Source: Agelaius tricolor
Taxonomy: Eukaryota; Chordata; Aves; Passeriformes; Icteridae
Direction of reading: 5' to 3'
Assembly: GCA_023055355.1 (NCBI GenBank)
Contig: JALJCS010000037.1
Span: 5,518,001-5,582,000, forward strand
Length of the DNA: 64,000 nucleotides
A program made the translations under genes and the position numbers. Below are positions 48,601-61,351 of this stretch, piece after piece. Position 1 is the first letter of the stretch, and the number at the start of each line of letters is the position of its first letter. The notes beneath the pieces are model-generated. The model saw only the letters and a list, made by a program, of their open reading frames with translations. It searched no databases and was not told the DNA's origin.

Positions 48601-49936
48601 AAAGCACCTGCTGCCCTCTGACAACGAACTAGCAGAAAACCAGCAAAAATAAGACTTGAGGCAAACAACCCTTTGAAGGGAATTATGACATGATAAAGAA
48701 AGACAACACATTTCCAGCTTGTCGAGATACTTGAAATGTCAGCAAAGGCTTGAGGGCAAAGGCTGAACGAATGGGGAAAGGTTACAAGAATCCCAAGAAA
48801 AACATGACCATCGATTAAAAGAATCCCAACAGGTCAACTGACCTGTTGAAGTTTTCAGGAAATCAGTGGCTGCTGATTTAGATAGGCCATTCAAGTTAAT
48901 TTCCCCGTGCACCTTCCACTCCTTTTTCACCTGTCACCATCACAGGGTGAATTGTGACCATGGAATCACAATTCTTTGGATTCTGTTCTTAGCTTTAGGA
49001 GACAACTACAGCAGCTGAAGTAGCTGTTACTGATGTGATACCCAGGAACACAGAGTTGACATATTTCATTCATGTCCAATCACAACTAGCAATACTAAGA
49101 GGATAGGATTGGCCTCTTTCATGATGCTTTTCTTATTTTACAGCCTGCTATGATTCTGCTGAAGCTTTTTCATTAGTTTCTCTCTAAAAAGGAGAAAGTC
49201 CAATGTCCCTCCCTACTGGTGCAGGTTTACCATTCGGTTTGTCGAGTCTAAAAATGGAATTGGAACTAGCAGGAATTACTGTGTTTAAAGCGTCTGGTCC
49301 GTTCAGACAGTCTCAGGTCGATAAAAGCCTAGATGTTATTGGCTAAATACTCTGTTTCCCCCAAGAGCGGACGCACGCAATTTAATCCAACTTTTTATAA
49401 CAAACTCCAATAATACAGAATCCAGTCATACAAAAGAGTCACAAAGAAGCAGGAAGAATTATCGGACCATTTACGGTAGCAAACTTCTCACCTTCTTTTG
49501 GAGTGAGCATAATCTGCTAGCTGAAGTAACAAACTTGAGGACAGAAATCGCCCTACTATTGAGAAGTTGTTGACAAGAGAACCACCTAAGCTGTGTGACT
49601 TTCCCCTTTCTATTCATTGGTCAAGCCTAGTAGCCTAAAATTTACGGGCTCAATCAAAGACAAATGCAATCTAGTCAGAGGTCTATGAAAAGTCCAAAAC
49701 TAATCAGAATTCTTCTTAGACAATGGAAATGGAAGCAGAGCTACCAATTTCCTTGCCACATATCCCTAAAACTCATTCCTTTTTAGTCATAACTAATGTA
49801 TAGCCACCAGTACAATCAGGAAAAGATGAAACTTACAGATGTCAGCGAGGGAAGGATTTGAAAGAACTCTTCCCATTATTCATCGTCTAGACAGCAACTA
49901 TCATTAAAATCAGAGCCCTTTTAGAAGGGCTTTCCT
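45673..49936. other. 4.3-kb low-copy stretch, nothing recognised
   Basis: No open frame longer than 70 codons with credible features was seen, and no LTR ends, CR1 signature, simple repeat of note or RNA gene. The composition is AT-leaning and even. Confidence 0.45.
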
Positions 49937-50323
49937 TGTGGGAAATTCAGGACTCCAGGACAACGGAGCAAGAGGATTAAGCAGAAGCCGTTGATTGTTG
50001 ACATGATGCACTTACACATTCTAAATCTCTGCACACGCTAGGCCCGCATTTTTATCTTGGTGCCTTTGTTATGTCCACACATTCTGTGTGCACCTCTCAG
50101 AAGATACGGTTGGTTACAGTCCAGGCGCTTTGCTGCCCCCCGTTATCGAGTTCTTGTAGTCTTGGAATTTGGTTTCTCAGCTTCTCTTTCTTATTTTAGC
50201 ACGGCGTATGTCTTAGTAACCTTGATGAATTCCAGAGGGCTCTGAGAAAATTCTGATAAGAACATATTCCAGCTGGATGGCTGGTGCACCCTTTAGTCTA
50301 AGAGGTTCAGATACATTGCTACA
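49937..50323 (-). repeat. 3' LTR of a second provirus (probable)
   Basis: On the minus strand it begins TGTAGCAATG right after a polypurine tract and probably ends near 'gaatttcccaca' at 49,937. A TATA-like 'gataaaaatg' lies at about 50,050-50,060. The TGTAG start resembles that of the first provirus LTR, but the rest differs, so it is a different family. The left end is inferred from the ACA terminus only. Confidence 0.65.
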
Positions 50324-50338
50324 GTTTCCCCCTTCTTC
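50324..50338 (-). promoter_or_regulatory. Polypurine tract of the second provirus
   Basis: On the minus strand GAAGAAGGGGGAAAC directly precedes the TGTAGCAATG start of the LTR. It lies just downstream of the env stop, as in an intact provirus. Confidence 0.82.
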
Positions 50339-50350
50339 GTCTTGCACCAG

Positions 50351-50857
50351 CTAAACCCTTTTCACTGTATTTACTTCCAAGAGGCTCACCAGTTTCATGA
50401 TGCATGGAATAACAAGAAGCAATATAATAATGACTACTAGTAACAACAAAGTTCCCTTTACAAGATCTTCCAACCATCGAGTTGTTTCCCATCTCTCAAA
50501 CCATTCATGCGTAACCCTCTCATTCCCAATCAATTTCTTCATGTTATCTTGTCCTTGTTTGAGTTTCCAGTGAATGACTGCAGAATGGTTAGAGAGGTTC
50601 AAAAAACACATTCCTTCAAAATCCTCACACTCGTGCCCATGTGCTAACAAGAAAGCTAGAGCAGCATTATTTTGCAGTGTGCAATGACTAATGGTATCTA
50701 CACCAGTGAGAAGCTGATTTAAAATCGCTGACCTTACCTTGAGTTGGTTGACCACCCAGCATCGCAACTTATTAAGCATACTCAAAGCTTGACCAACAGC
50801 GACACCTGCTGTCAGGAATGGCACAATTAATCGAGAGGCGCGCCCAAACTTGTACAC
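50351..50857 (-). pseudogene. env: env transmembrane fragment of a second provirus
   Basis: A 168-codon open frame on the minus strand matches the transmembrane subunit of the env at 28,816-29,997 in layout. It has a fusion-loop-like hydrophobic start (about 10-25), the LQNxAAxxFLL heptad region at 61-71, a cysteine motif at 77-85, a Trp-rich membrane-proximal part (119-129) and an anchor at about 136-151. The second cysteine of CX6CC is phenylalanine here (C77, C84, F85), which would remove the free cysteine expected to bond with the surface subunit. The surface subunit, furin site and everything upstream are missing; the frame runs out at about 50,877, where the 429-bp satellite begins. The assigned first codon (GTG) is a reading convenience and not a real start. 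It is a relic. Confidence 0.87.
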
Positions 50858-50875
50858 AATTGAGGCAAGGGCGTC

Positions 50876-53800
50876 TTAAGCTTATGCTCCTTTGCTTCTT
50901 CTTTCACTACCCGGGAGGCGAAAAAGCGAGTTCATCGCGCACAGAGCACTGTGCCGGTGGCGGTACGCTCCGGTGCGGAGCATGTGCCGAAAGACGCCCG
51001 GAACACAATGTCGGTGTTGTTAATATTTGTTTTTCACTTTTCGAAGCTGCCCCTCGCCGTGTCTCCCGGAGGCGAAGAAGCGGCTTTTTCGCACAAAGAG
51101 CATTGTGCCGGTCGCGGGGAAGGCTGGAGAGCGCTTTTTCCAAAAGACGCCGGGGACCGGCACTTAGCTTCGGAGAGCTGCATATCTCCGTCTTCTGCGT
51201 GTCTTGCCGCTCAACACTCAGCAAAAAGCATTTCCACCATATCTTGCAAAGAGAATCTGTGCCAGTCAAGAAAACATCCAAAATCTTGTTCTAAAGCTTG
51301 CACGGAGGTCTGCAAAGAGTTTTGCAAGAAGGAAAAGCTAGTTGTCCAACCTCGTTCTTTTCAAATATAAGAACAATGGAAAAGGCAGGAGACTGGTAAA
51401 GCACTGTTTTCTCTAAGTCTGAATGCTGCCCACACTGTGCCTGTTTGCTGTGGCTTGCATTTGGGAAGCTGCCGTTCTCCCGGAGGCGAAGAAGCGGCTT
51501 CTTTGCGCACAACATTGTGCCGTGCGCAGGGAGCTCCTGAGAGCGGTTTCTTACGAAAAATGCCTGGGATCGGCACTTAGCTTCGGAGAGCTGCGTATCT
51601 CCATCTTCTTCGGCTCTTGTCGTTCAACACGCAGCAAAAAGATTTTCCACCATATCTTGCAAAGAGAAACTCTGCCAGTAAATAAAACATCCAAAATCTT
51701 GTTCTAAAGTTGCAGGGAGGCCTGCAAAGAGTTTTGCAAGAAGGAAAAGCTAGTTGTCCAAAACTCGTTCTTTTCGAATATAAGAACAATGGAAAAGGCA
51801 GGAGACTGGTAAAGTACTGTTTTCTTTCAATCTGAATGCTGCCCACACTGTGCCTCTTTGCTGCGGCTTGCATCTTCGCCTTTGGGAAGCTGCCGTTCTC
51901 CCCGTCTCCCGGAGGCGAAGAAGCGGCTTCTTTGCGCACAACATTGTGCCGAGCGCAGGGAGCTCCTGAGAGCGGTTTCTGACGAAAAATGCCCGGGACC
52001 GGCACTCAGCTTCGGAGAGCTGCGTATCTGCGTCTTCTTCGGCTCTTGTCGTTCAACATTCAGCAAAAAGCTTTTCCACCATATCTTGAAAAGAGAAACT
52101 GTGCTAGTAAACAGAACATCCAAAATCTTCTTCTAAAGTTGCAGGGAGGTCTGCAAAGAGTTTTGCAAGAAGGAAAAACTAGTTGTCCAAACCTCGTTCT
52201 TTTCGAATATAAGAATAATGGAAAAGGCAGGAGACTGGTAAAGTACTGTTTTCTCTCAATCTGAATGCTGCCCACACTGTGCCTCTTTGCTGCGGCTTGC
52301 ATCTTCGCCTTTGGGAATCTGCCGCACTCTCCGTCTCCCGGAGGCGAAGAAGCGGCTTCTTTGCGCACAACATTGTGCCGAGCGCAGGGAGCTCCTGAGA
52401 GCGGTTTCTGACGAAAAATGCCCGGGACCGGCACTTAGCTTCGGAGAGCTCCGTATCTGCGTCTTCTGCGTGTCTTCCAGCTCAACATTCAGCAAAAAGC
52501 TTTTCCACCATATCTTGCAAAGAGAAACTGTTCCAGTATAGAAAAAAACCAAAATCATATTTTAAACTTGCACAGAGGTCTGCAAAGAGTTTTGCAAGAA
52601 GGAAAAGCTAGTTGTCCAAAACTCGTTCTTTTCGAATATAAGAACACTGGAAAAGGCAGGAGACTGGTAAAGTACTGTTTTCTCTCAATCTGAATGCTGC
52701 CCACACTGTGCCTCTTTGCTGCCGCTTGCATTTGGGAATCTGCCGTTCTCTCCGTCTCCCGGAGGCGACGAAGCCGCTTATTTGCGCACAACATTGTGCC
52801 GAGCGCAGGGAGCTCCTGAGAGCGGTTTCTGACGAAAGAAGCCGGGGACCGGCACTTAGCTTCGGAGAGCTGCTTATCTGCGTCTTCTTCGGCTCTTGTC
52901 GTTCAACATTCAGCAAAAAGCTTTTCCACCATATCTTGAAAAGAGAATCTGAGCCAGTCAAGAAAACATCCAAAATCGTTTTCTAAACTTGCAGGGAGGT
53001 CTGCAAAGAGTTTTGCAAGAAGGAAAAGCTAGTTGTCCAAAACTCGTTCTTTTCGAATATAAGAACAATGGAAAAGGAGAGAGACTGGTAAAGTACTGTT
53101 TTCTCTCAATCTGAATGCTGCCCAGACTGTGCCTCTTTGCTGCGGCTTGCATCTTCGCCTTTGGGAAGCTGCCGTTCTCCCCGTCTCCCGGAGGCGAAGA
53201 AGCGGCTTATTTGCGCACAACATTGTGCCGTGCGCAGGGAGCTCCTGAGAGCGGTTTCTGACGAAAAATGCCCGGGACCAGCACTTAGCTTCGGAGAGCT
53301 GCGTATCTGCGTCTTCTTCGGCTCTTGTCGTTCAACACTCAGCAAAAAGATTTTCCACCATATCTTGAAAAGAGAATCTGAGCCAGTCAAGAAATAATCC
53401 AAAATCTTTTTCTAAACTTGCAGGGAGGTCTGCAGAGTTTTGCAAGAAGGAAAAGCTAGTTGTCCAAAACTCGTTCTTTTCGAATATAAGAACAATGGAA
53501 AAGGAGAGAGACTGGTAAAGTACTGTTTTCTTTCAATCTGAATGCTGCCCACACTGTGCCTCTTTGCTGCGGCTTGCATCTTCGCCTTTGGGAATCTGCC
53601 GCACTCTCCGTCTCCCGGATGCGAAGAAGCGGCTTCTTTGCGCACAACATTGTGCCGTGCGCAGGGAGCTCCTGAGAGCGGTTTCTGACGAAAAATGCCC
53701 GGGACCGGCACTTAGCTTCGGAGAGCTGCGTATCTGCGTCTTCTTCGGCTCTTGTCGTTCAACACTCAGCAAAAAGCTTTTCCACCAGATCTTGAAAAGA

Positions 53801-56800
53801 GAATCTGAGCCAGTCAAGAAAACATCCAAAATCGTTTTCTAAACCTGCAGGGAGGTCTGCAAAGAGTTTTGCAAGAAAGAAAAGATAGTTGTCCAAAACT
53901 CGTTCTTTTCGAATATAAGAACAATGGAAAAGGCAGGAGAGTGGTAAAGTACTGTTTTCTTTCAATCTGAATGCTGCCCACACTGTGCCTCTTTGCTACG
54001 GCTTGCATCTTCGCCTTTGGGAATCTGCCGCACTCTCCGTCTCCCGGAGGCGAAGAAGCGGCTTCTTTGCGCACAACATTGTGCCGAGCGCAGGGAGCTC
54101 CTGAGAGCGGTTTCTGACGAAAAATGCCCGGGACCGGCACTTAGCGTCGGAGAGCTGCGTATCTGCGTCTTCTTCGGCTCTTGTCGTTCAACATTCAGCA
54201 AAAAACTTTTCCACCATATCTTGCAAAGAGAAACTCTGCCAGTAAATAAAACATCCAAAATCGTTTTCTAAACTTGCAGGGAGGTCTGCAAAGAGTTTTG
54301 CAAGAAGGAAAAGATAGTTGTCCAAAACTCGTTCTTTTCGAATATAAGAACAATGGAAAAGGAGAGAGACTGGTAAAGTACTGTTTTCTCTAAGTCTGAA
54401 TGCTGCCCACACTGTTCCTGTGTGGTGCGGCTTGCATCTTCGCCTTTGGGAAGCTGCCGTTCTCCCCGTCTCCCGGAGGCGAAGAAGCGGCTTCTTTGCG
54501 CACAACATTGTGCCGAGCGCAGGGAGCTCCTGAGAGCGGTTTCTGACGAAAAATGCCCGGGACCGGCACTTAGCGTCGGAGAGCTGCGTATCTGCGTCTT
54601 CTTCGGCTCTTGTCGTTCAACACTCAGCAAAAAGCTTTTCCACCATATCTTGAAAAGAGAATCTGAGCCAGTCAAGAAAACATCCAAAATCGTTTTCTAA
54701 ACTTGCAGGGAGGTCTGCAAAGAGTTTTGCAAGAAAGAAAAGATAGTTGTCCAAAACTCGTTCTTTTCGAATATAAGAACAATGGAAAAGGCAGGAGAGT
54801 GGTAAAGTACTGTTTTCTTTCAATCTGAATGCTGCCCACACTGTGCCTCTTTGCTGCGGCTTGCATCTTCGCCTTTGGGAAGCTGCCGCACTCTCCGTCT
54901 CCCGGAGGCGAAGAAGCGGCTTCTTTGCGCACAACATTGTGCCGAGCGCAGGGAGCTCCTGAGAGCGGTTTCTGACGAAAAATGCCCGGGACCGGCACTT
55001 AGCGTCGGAGAGCTGCGTATCTGCGTCTTCTTCGGCTCTTGTCGTTCAACATTCAGCAAAAAGCTTTTCCACCATATCTTGCAAAGAGAAACTCTGCCAG
55101 TCAAGAAAACATCCAAAATCGTTTTCTAAACTTGCAGGGAGGTCTGCAAAGAGTTTTGCAAGAAGGAAAAGATAGTTGTCCAAAACTCGTTCTTTTCGAA
55201 TATAAGAACAATGGAAAAGGAGGGAGACTGGTAAAGTACTGTTTTCTTTCAATCTGAATGCTGCCCACACTGTGCCTCTTTGCTGCGGCTTGCATCTTCG
55301 CCTTTGGGAATCTGCCGCACTCTCCGTCTCCCGGAGGCGAAGAAGCGGCTTCTTTGCGCACAACATTGTGCCGTGCGCAGGGAGCTCCTGAGAGCGGTTT
55401 CTGACGAAAAATGCCCGGGACCGGCACTTAGCGTCGGAGAGCTGCGTATCTGCGTCTTCTTCGGCTCTTGTCGTTCAACACTCAGCAAAAAGCTTTTCCA
55501 CCATATCTTGAAAAGAGAATCTGAGCCAGTCAAGAAAACATCCAAAATCGTTTTCTAAACTTGCAGGGAGGTCTGCAAAGAGTTTTGCAAGAAAGAAAAG
55601 ATAGTTGTCCAAAACTCGTTCTTTTCGAATATAAGAACAATGGAAAAGGCAGGAGAGTGGTAAAGTACTGTTTTCTTTCAATCTGAATGCTGCCCACACT
55701 GTGCCTCTTTGCTGCGGCTTGCATCTTCGCGTTTGGGAATCTGCCGCTCTCTCCGTCTCCCGGAGGCGAAGAAGCGGCTTCTTTGCGCACAACATTGTGC
55801 CGAGCGCAGGGAGCTCCTGAGAGCGGTTTCTGACGAAAAATGCCCGGGACCGGCACTTAGCGTCGGAGAGCTGCGTATCTGCGTCTTCTTCGGCTCTTGT
55901 CGTTCAACACTCAGCAAAAAGATTTTCCACCATATCTTGAAAAGAGAATCTGAGCCAGTCAAGAAATAATCCAAAATCTTGTTCTAAACTTGCAGGGAGG
56001 TCTGCAGAGTTTTGCAAGAAGGATAAGCTAGTTGTCCAAAACTCGTTCTTTTCGAATATAAGAACAATGGAAAAGGAGAGAGACTGGTAAAGTACTGTTT
56101 TCTTTCAATCTGAATGCTGCCCACACTGTGCCTCTTTGCTGCGGCTTGCATCTTCGCCTTTGGGAATCTGCCGCTCTCTCCGTCTCCCGGAGGCGAAGAA
56201 GCGGCTTCTTTGCGCACAACATTGTGCCGTGCGCAGGGAGCTCCTGAGAGCGGTTTCTGACGAAAAATGCCCGGGACCGGCACTTAGCGTCGGAGAGCTG
56301 CGTATCTGCGTCTTCTTCGGCTCTTGTCGTTCAACACTCAGCAAAAAGCTTTTCCACCATATCTTGAAAAGAGAATCTGAGCCAGTCAAGAAAACATCCA
56401 AAATCGTTTTCTAAACTTGCAGGGAGGTCTGCAAAGAGTTTTGCAAGAAAGAAAAGATAGTTGTCCAAAACTCGTTCTTTTCGAATATAAGAACAATGGA
56501 AAAGGCAGGAGAGTGGTAAAGTACTGTTTTCTTTCAATCTGAATGCTGCCCACACTGTGCCTCTTTGCTGCGGCTTGCATCTTCGCCTTTGGGAATCTGC
56601 CGCACTCTCCGTCTCCCGGAGGCGAAGAAGCGGCTTCTTTGCGCACAACATTGTGCCGAGCGCAGGGAGCTCCTGAGAGCGGTTTCTGACGAAAAATGCC
56701 CGGGACCGGCACTTAGCGTCGGAGAGCTGCGTATCTGCGTCTTCTTCGGCTCTTGTCGTTCAACATTCAGCAAAAAGCTTTTCCACCATATCTTGCAAAG

Positions 56801-59800
56801 AGAAACTCTGCCAGTAAATAAAACATCCAAAATCGTTTTCTAAACTTGCAGGGAGGTCTGCAAAGAGTTTTGCAAGAAGGAAAAGATAGTTGTCCAAAAC
56901 TCGTTCTTTTCGAATATAAGAACAATGGAAAAGGAGAGAGACTGGTAAAGTACTGTTTTCTTTCAATCTGAATGCTGCCCACACTGTGCCTCTTTGCTGC
57001 GGCTTGCATCTTCGCCTTTGGGAAGCTGCCGTTCTCCCCGTCTCCCGGAGGCGAAGAAGCGGCTTCTTTGCGCACAACATTGTGCCGAGCGCAGGGAGCT
57101 CCTGAGAGCGGTTTCTGACGAAAAATGCCCGGGACCGGCACTTAGCTTCGGAGAGCTGCGTATCTGCGTCTTCTTCGGCTGTTGTCGTTCAACACTCAGC
57201 AAAAAGATTTTCCACCATATCTTGAAAAGAGAATCTGAGCCAGTCAAGAAAACATCCAAAATGGTTTTCTAAACTTGCAGGGAGGTCTGCAAAGAGTTTT
57301 GCAAGAAGGAAAAGATAGTTGTCCAAAACTCGTTCTTTTCGAATATAAGAACACTGGAAAAGGCAGGAGACTGGTAAAGTACTGTTTTCTCTCAATCTGA
57401 ATGCTGCCCACACTGTGCCTCTTTGCTGCGGCTTGCATCTTCGCCTTTGAGAAGCTGCCGTTCTCTCCGTCTCCCGGATGCGAAGAAGCGGCTTCTTTGC
57501 GCACAACATTGTGCCGAGCGCAGGGAGCTCCTGAGAGCGGTTTCTGACGAAAAATGCCCGGGACCGGCACTTAGCGTCGGAGAGCTGCGTATCTGCGTCT
57601 TCTTCGGCTCTTGTCGTTCAACACTCAGCAAAAAGATTTTCCACCATATCTTGAAAAGAGAATCTGAGCCAGTCAAGAAATAATCCAAAATCTTGTTCTA
57701 AACTTGCAGGGAGGTCTGCAAAGAGTTTTGCAAGAAAGAAAAGATAGTTGTCCAAAACTCGTTCTTTTCGAATATAAGAACAATGGAAAAGGAGAGAGAC
57801 TGGTAAAGTACTGTTTTCTTTCAATCTGAATGCTGCCCACACTGTGCCTCTTTGCTGCGGCTTGCATCTTCGCCTTTGGGAATCTGCCGCTCTCTCCGTC
57901 TCCCGGAGGCGAAGAAGCGGCTTCTTTGCGCACAACATTGTGCCGTGCGCAGGGAGCTCCTGAGAGCGGTTTCTGACGAAAAATGCCCGGGACCGGCACT
58001 TAGCGTCGGAGAGCTGCGTATCTGCGTCTTCTTCGGCTCTTGTCGTTCAACACTCAGCAAAAAGCTTTTCCACCATATCTTGAAAAGAGAATCTGAGCCA
58101 GTCAAGAAAACATCCAAAATCGTTTTCTAAACTTGCAGGGAGGTCTGCAAAGAGTTTTGCAAGAAAGAAAAGATAGTTGTCCAAAACTCGTTCTTTTCGA
58201 ATATAAGAACAATGGAAAAGGCAGGAGAGTGGTAAAGTACTGTTTTCTTTCAATCTGAATGCTGCCCACACTGTGCCTCTTTGCTACGGCTTGCATCTTT
58301 GCCTTTGGGAATCTGCCGCACTCTCCGTCTCCCGGAGGCGAAGAAGCGGCTTCTTTGCGCACAACATTGTGCCGAGCGCAGGGAGATCCTGAGAGCGGTT
58401 TCTGACGAAAAATGCCCGGGACCGGCACTTAGCGTCGGAGAGCTGCGTATCTGCGTCTTCTTCGGCTCTTGTCGTTCAACATTCAGCAAAAAGCTTTTCC
58501 ACCATATCTTGCAAAGAGAAACTCTGCCAGTCAAGAAAACATCCAAAATCGTTTTCTAAACTTGCAGGGAGGTCTGCAAAGAGTTTTGCAAGAAGGAAAA
58601 GATAGTTGTCCAAAACTCGTTCTTTTCGAATATAAGAACACTGGAAAAGGCAGGAGACTGGTAAAGTACTGTTTTCTTTCAATCTGAATGCTGCCCACAC
58701 TGTGCCTCTTTGCTGCGGCTTGCATCTTCGCCTTTGGGAAGCTGCCGTTCTCCCCGTCTCCCGGAGGCGAAGAAGCGGCTTCTTTGCGCACAACATTGTG
58801 CCGAGCGCAGGGAGCTCCTGAGAGCGGTTTTTTTCGAGAGAAGCCGGGGACTGGCACTTAGCTTCGGAGAGCTCCGTATCTGCGTCTTCTGCGTATCTTC
58901 CAGCTCAACATTCAGCAAAAAGCTTTTCCACCATATCTTGCAAAGAGAAACTGTTCCAGTATAGAAAACATCACCGATCTTTTTCTAGAAGTTGCACAGA
59001 GGTCTGCAAAGAGTTTTGCATGAAGGAAAAGATAATTGTCCAAAACTCCTTCTTTTCGAATATAAGAACAATGGAAAAGGCAGGAGAGTGGTAAAGTACA
59101 GTTTTCTCTCAAACTGAATGCTGCCCATACTGTGCCTGTGTGGTTCGGCCTTCATCTTCGCCTTTGGGAAGCTGCCGCACTCTCCGTCTCCCGGAGGCGA
59201 AGAAGCTGACTCTTCGTGCACAGAGCATTGTGCTAGTGCCTGTGCTCTCCGGAGAGCGGCTTCTGACGAAAGACGCCCTGGCAGGGGGCTTAGTTTTGGA
59301 GAGTTCTTTACTCTGCCTTCTGCCTCTCTCGTCCTATAAAACTTAGTAAAAAGCTTTTTTACTAGGTCTTGCCAAGACAAACTGTGCCAGTACGGAAAGC
59401 ATCTCCGCTCTTATTCTAGAAGTTGCACGGAGGTCTGCAAAGAGTTTAGCAAGAAGCAAAAGATAGTTGTCCAAAACTCCTTCTTTTTGAATGGTAATGT
59501 GAATAGAAAAGGCAGGAGAGTGCTAAGGTACTGTTTTCTTTAGGTTTGACAACTGCACACACACTCCCCATGTTGTGCGGCTTCGTTCTTCGCTTTTAGA
59601 GACGGGGCCGCGGTCTCCATCTCCCGGAGGCGAAGAAGCCGCTTCTTTCCACACCGAGCATTGTGCCGGTCGCGGTGCGCTCCAGAGCACGGCTTCTGCG
59701 GAAAGACGCCCGGGAGCGGCCCCTACCTTTGGAGAGCTCCGTATCTCTGAATCTGCGTCTCTTGTCGCCTACATCTTAGCAAAAAGCTTTTCTACTATGT

Positions 59801-59945
59801 CTCGCAAGGAGAAACTGTCCCAGTACAAAAAGCGTCCCCGATCTTTTTATGGAAGTTTCACGGAGTGTCAGCAGAGTGTTTAGCAAGAAGCAAAAGAAAG
59901 TTGTCCACAACCCCTTTTCTTCCAATGTTAATGTGAATTGAAAAG
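50876..59945. repeat. 429-bp satellite array, about 21 units
   Basis: The same 429-base unit recurs in tandem. The 'tttgctgcggcttgcatc' block is at 51,858, 52,287, 53,137, 53,564, 53,993, 54,422, 54,851, 55,280, 55,709, 56,136, 56,565, 56,994, 57,423, 57,852, 58,281 and 58,710, with shorter or diverged versions near 51,445, 52,708 and 59,140. Most steps are exactly 429, a few 427-430. Units from about 53,100 to 58,700 are very alike, while those at 50,876-51,400 and 58,900-59,945 are clearly diverged. Because 429 is a multiple of three, overlapping frames of 92, 98 and 106-108 codons recur in every unit on both strands. They are repeat by-products. Each unit has a dyad around GAAGAAGCGGCTTCTT. 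I do not recognise the family. Confidence 0.96.
53106..58700. repeat. Higher-order pattern inside the 429-bp array
   Basis: Units can be typed by the region after 'agcaaaaag'. Type A has 'ctttt...cttgcaaagagaaactctgcc'. Type B has 'atttt...gagccagtcaagaaataatcc'. Type C has 'ctttt...gagccagtcaagaaaacatcc'. The order from 53,330 is B C A C A C B C A, then a B-like unit with the C ending, then B C A. The B-C-A run recurs at steps of six units (about 2,572 bases) and four units (about 1,716 bases), which shows block duplication of several units at a time. Confidence 0.75.
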
Positions 59946-60880
59946 GCAGGAGAATGGGGAAGTGCTGTTTTCTGTACGTTTGAAAGCTGTCACAAGGAGA
60001 AACTCTATCAGCACCTCAAGTTTTCCCCGATTTTACTCCCGATATTTCTTTTGCTGTGCAGTCAAGAAGCACCCCTCTTTCTTAGTTATGCTGCAGGTTG
60101 TCTTCAAATGGCTTTGCTTTCTGTCCCCTCCTCCCCATTTCTAACAGGCACAAGCACATTCCCTTCCCGGAACAAAATCCTGGTAATAGAGCCAGGAAGA
60201 CTACGCTTTGACTTTGAGAACCAAAACCTATCTAAAAGAAAATAGTCCATTCTTTGAGACCCAATATCACACATCTGTGTGGAAAAGGAAGAGGGGTGTC
60301 TGCGTGCGTGAATGGGAAGTGTACTCGCCAACAAACTAGAGCCAATATTAGTAACCAACATGTAACAAGTGTGGACGTATATAATTCCCTGCTCTTTTTT
60401 GGATCTTTTTTCTTAAAGGTTATTTTGCTTTTAAAGATTTTCTAGTCATTTGAGAGATTCTTCTTTGTTTGTGTGAGAATAAAAATCTCCATAAAGCTTA
60501 CTACGTAAAAGCAGGGTAATCTTTTGGACTTGATGATAACTATTTGGGAGATGATATTTTCATCTGCATAAATCAATTTCCTTGTTTTGGAAATATTTTT
60601 GTCATGGAAAGTAGTAAGTTTCAAGATGTGTTTTTAGAAGGTGTAAAAATTGAGATCCTCATTTGCATCAAAGCCATACAAAGAATATCCCTTAAAAGCA
60701 TCCACTCCATCATTTCATTTTTGTATTTTTGACTTTTCAATAGCTAGTTCTCACTTTCAAATGGCTTTTAAATGCCCTGTTTACACAATTTTGTTATTTC
60801 TTCATTTCTAATCTGCAAAATGATATTTAAAGAAGAGTAATTTCCTGTAACTACTTGACAGTTTGCAAATTAACATCAAA
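59946..60880. other. Array flank, nothing recognised
   Basis: A faint relic of the satellite ('cacaaggagaaactctatc' followed by 'ttttccccga') persists to about 60,035. AT-rich unique sequence follows with no gene or element seen. Confidence 0.5.
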
Positions 60881-60882
60881 GT

Positions 60883-61064
60883 GGAGGGAGGGAGGGAAGG
60901 AAGTGGCCGAAGGACGTGGCAGAAGGAAGGACATAGTAGAAGGAAGGCAGTGAAGGAAGGAAGTGGGGGAAGGAAAGAAAAGAAAGAAGGAAAGAGAGAA
61001 AGAGAAAAAGAAAGAAAGAAAAGGAAGGGAAAAAGAGGGAAAGAGGGAAAGAAGGAACGAGGGA

Positions 61065-61140
<76 letters not shown>

Positions 61141-61155
61141 GAAGGAAAGAAAATT
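60883..61155 (+). repeat. Purine microsatellite (GGAA)n to (GAAA)n
   Basis: Purine-only sequence starts with interrupted GGAA/GGGA units and ends in about 17-18 perfect GAAA units (about 61,070-61,140). The 118-codon frame of Lys/Arg/Glu on the plus strand is a by-product of this repeat. Confidence 0.96.
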
Positions 61156-61351
61156 CCCAAATGTCAGAAACGTTAAAGATGATAAAATACTTGGGTGTAT
61201 GATAAAGAGCGAGGACTAGATATTAGATATAGTATTGCTAAATGGCCCATAAATGTGAGACCCAAACAGTTCAACTCCTTGGATAGCAGTTTCTCAGCAT
61301 GTATATGTTATTTCTAGCTTCAACTTCTTACTGCTACTGTACAGAATGATT

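Noticed and set aside
50818..59883. Families of 92-, 98- and 106-108-residue Cys/Arg-rich open frames
   Set aside because: The same frames appear once per 429-bp unit on both strands. The unit length is a multiple of three, so frames persist by geometry; no evidence of selection as protein.
60863..61219. 118-codon Lys/Glu/Arg-rich frame
   Set aside because: It is a translation of the GGAA/GAAA microsatellite.
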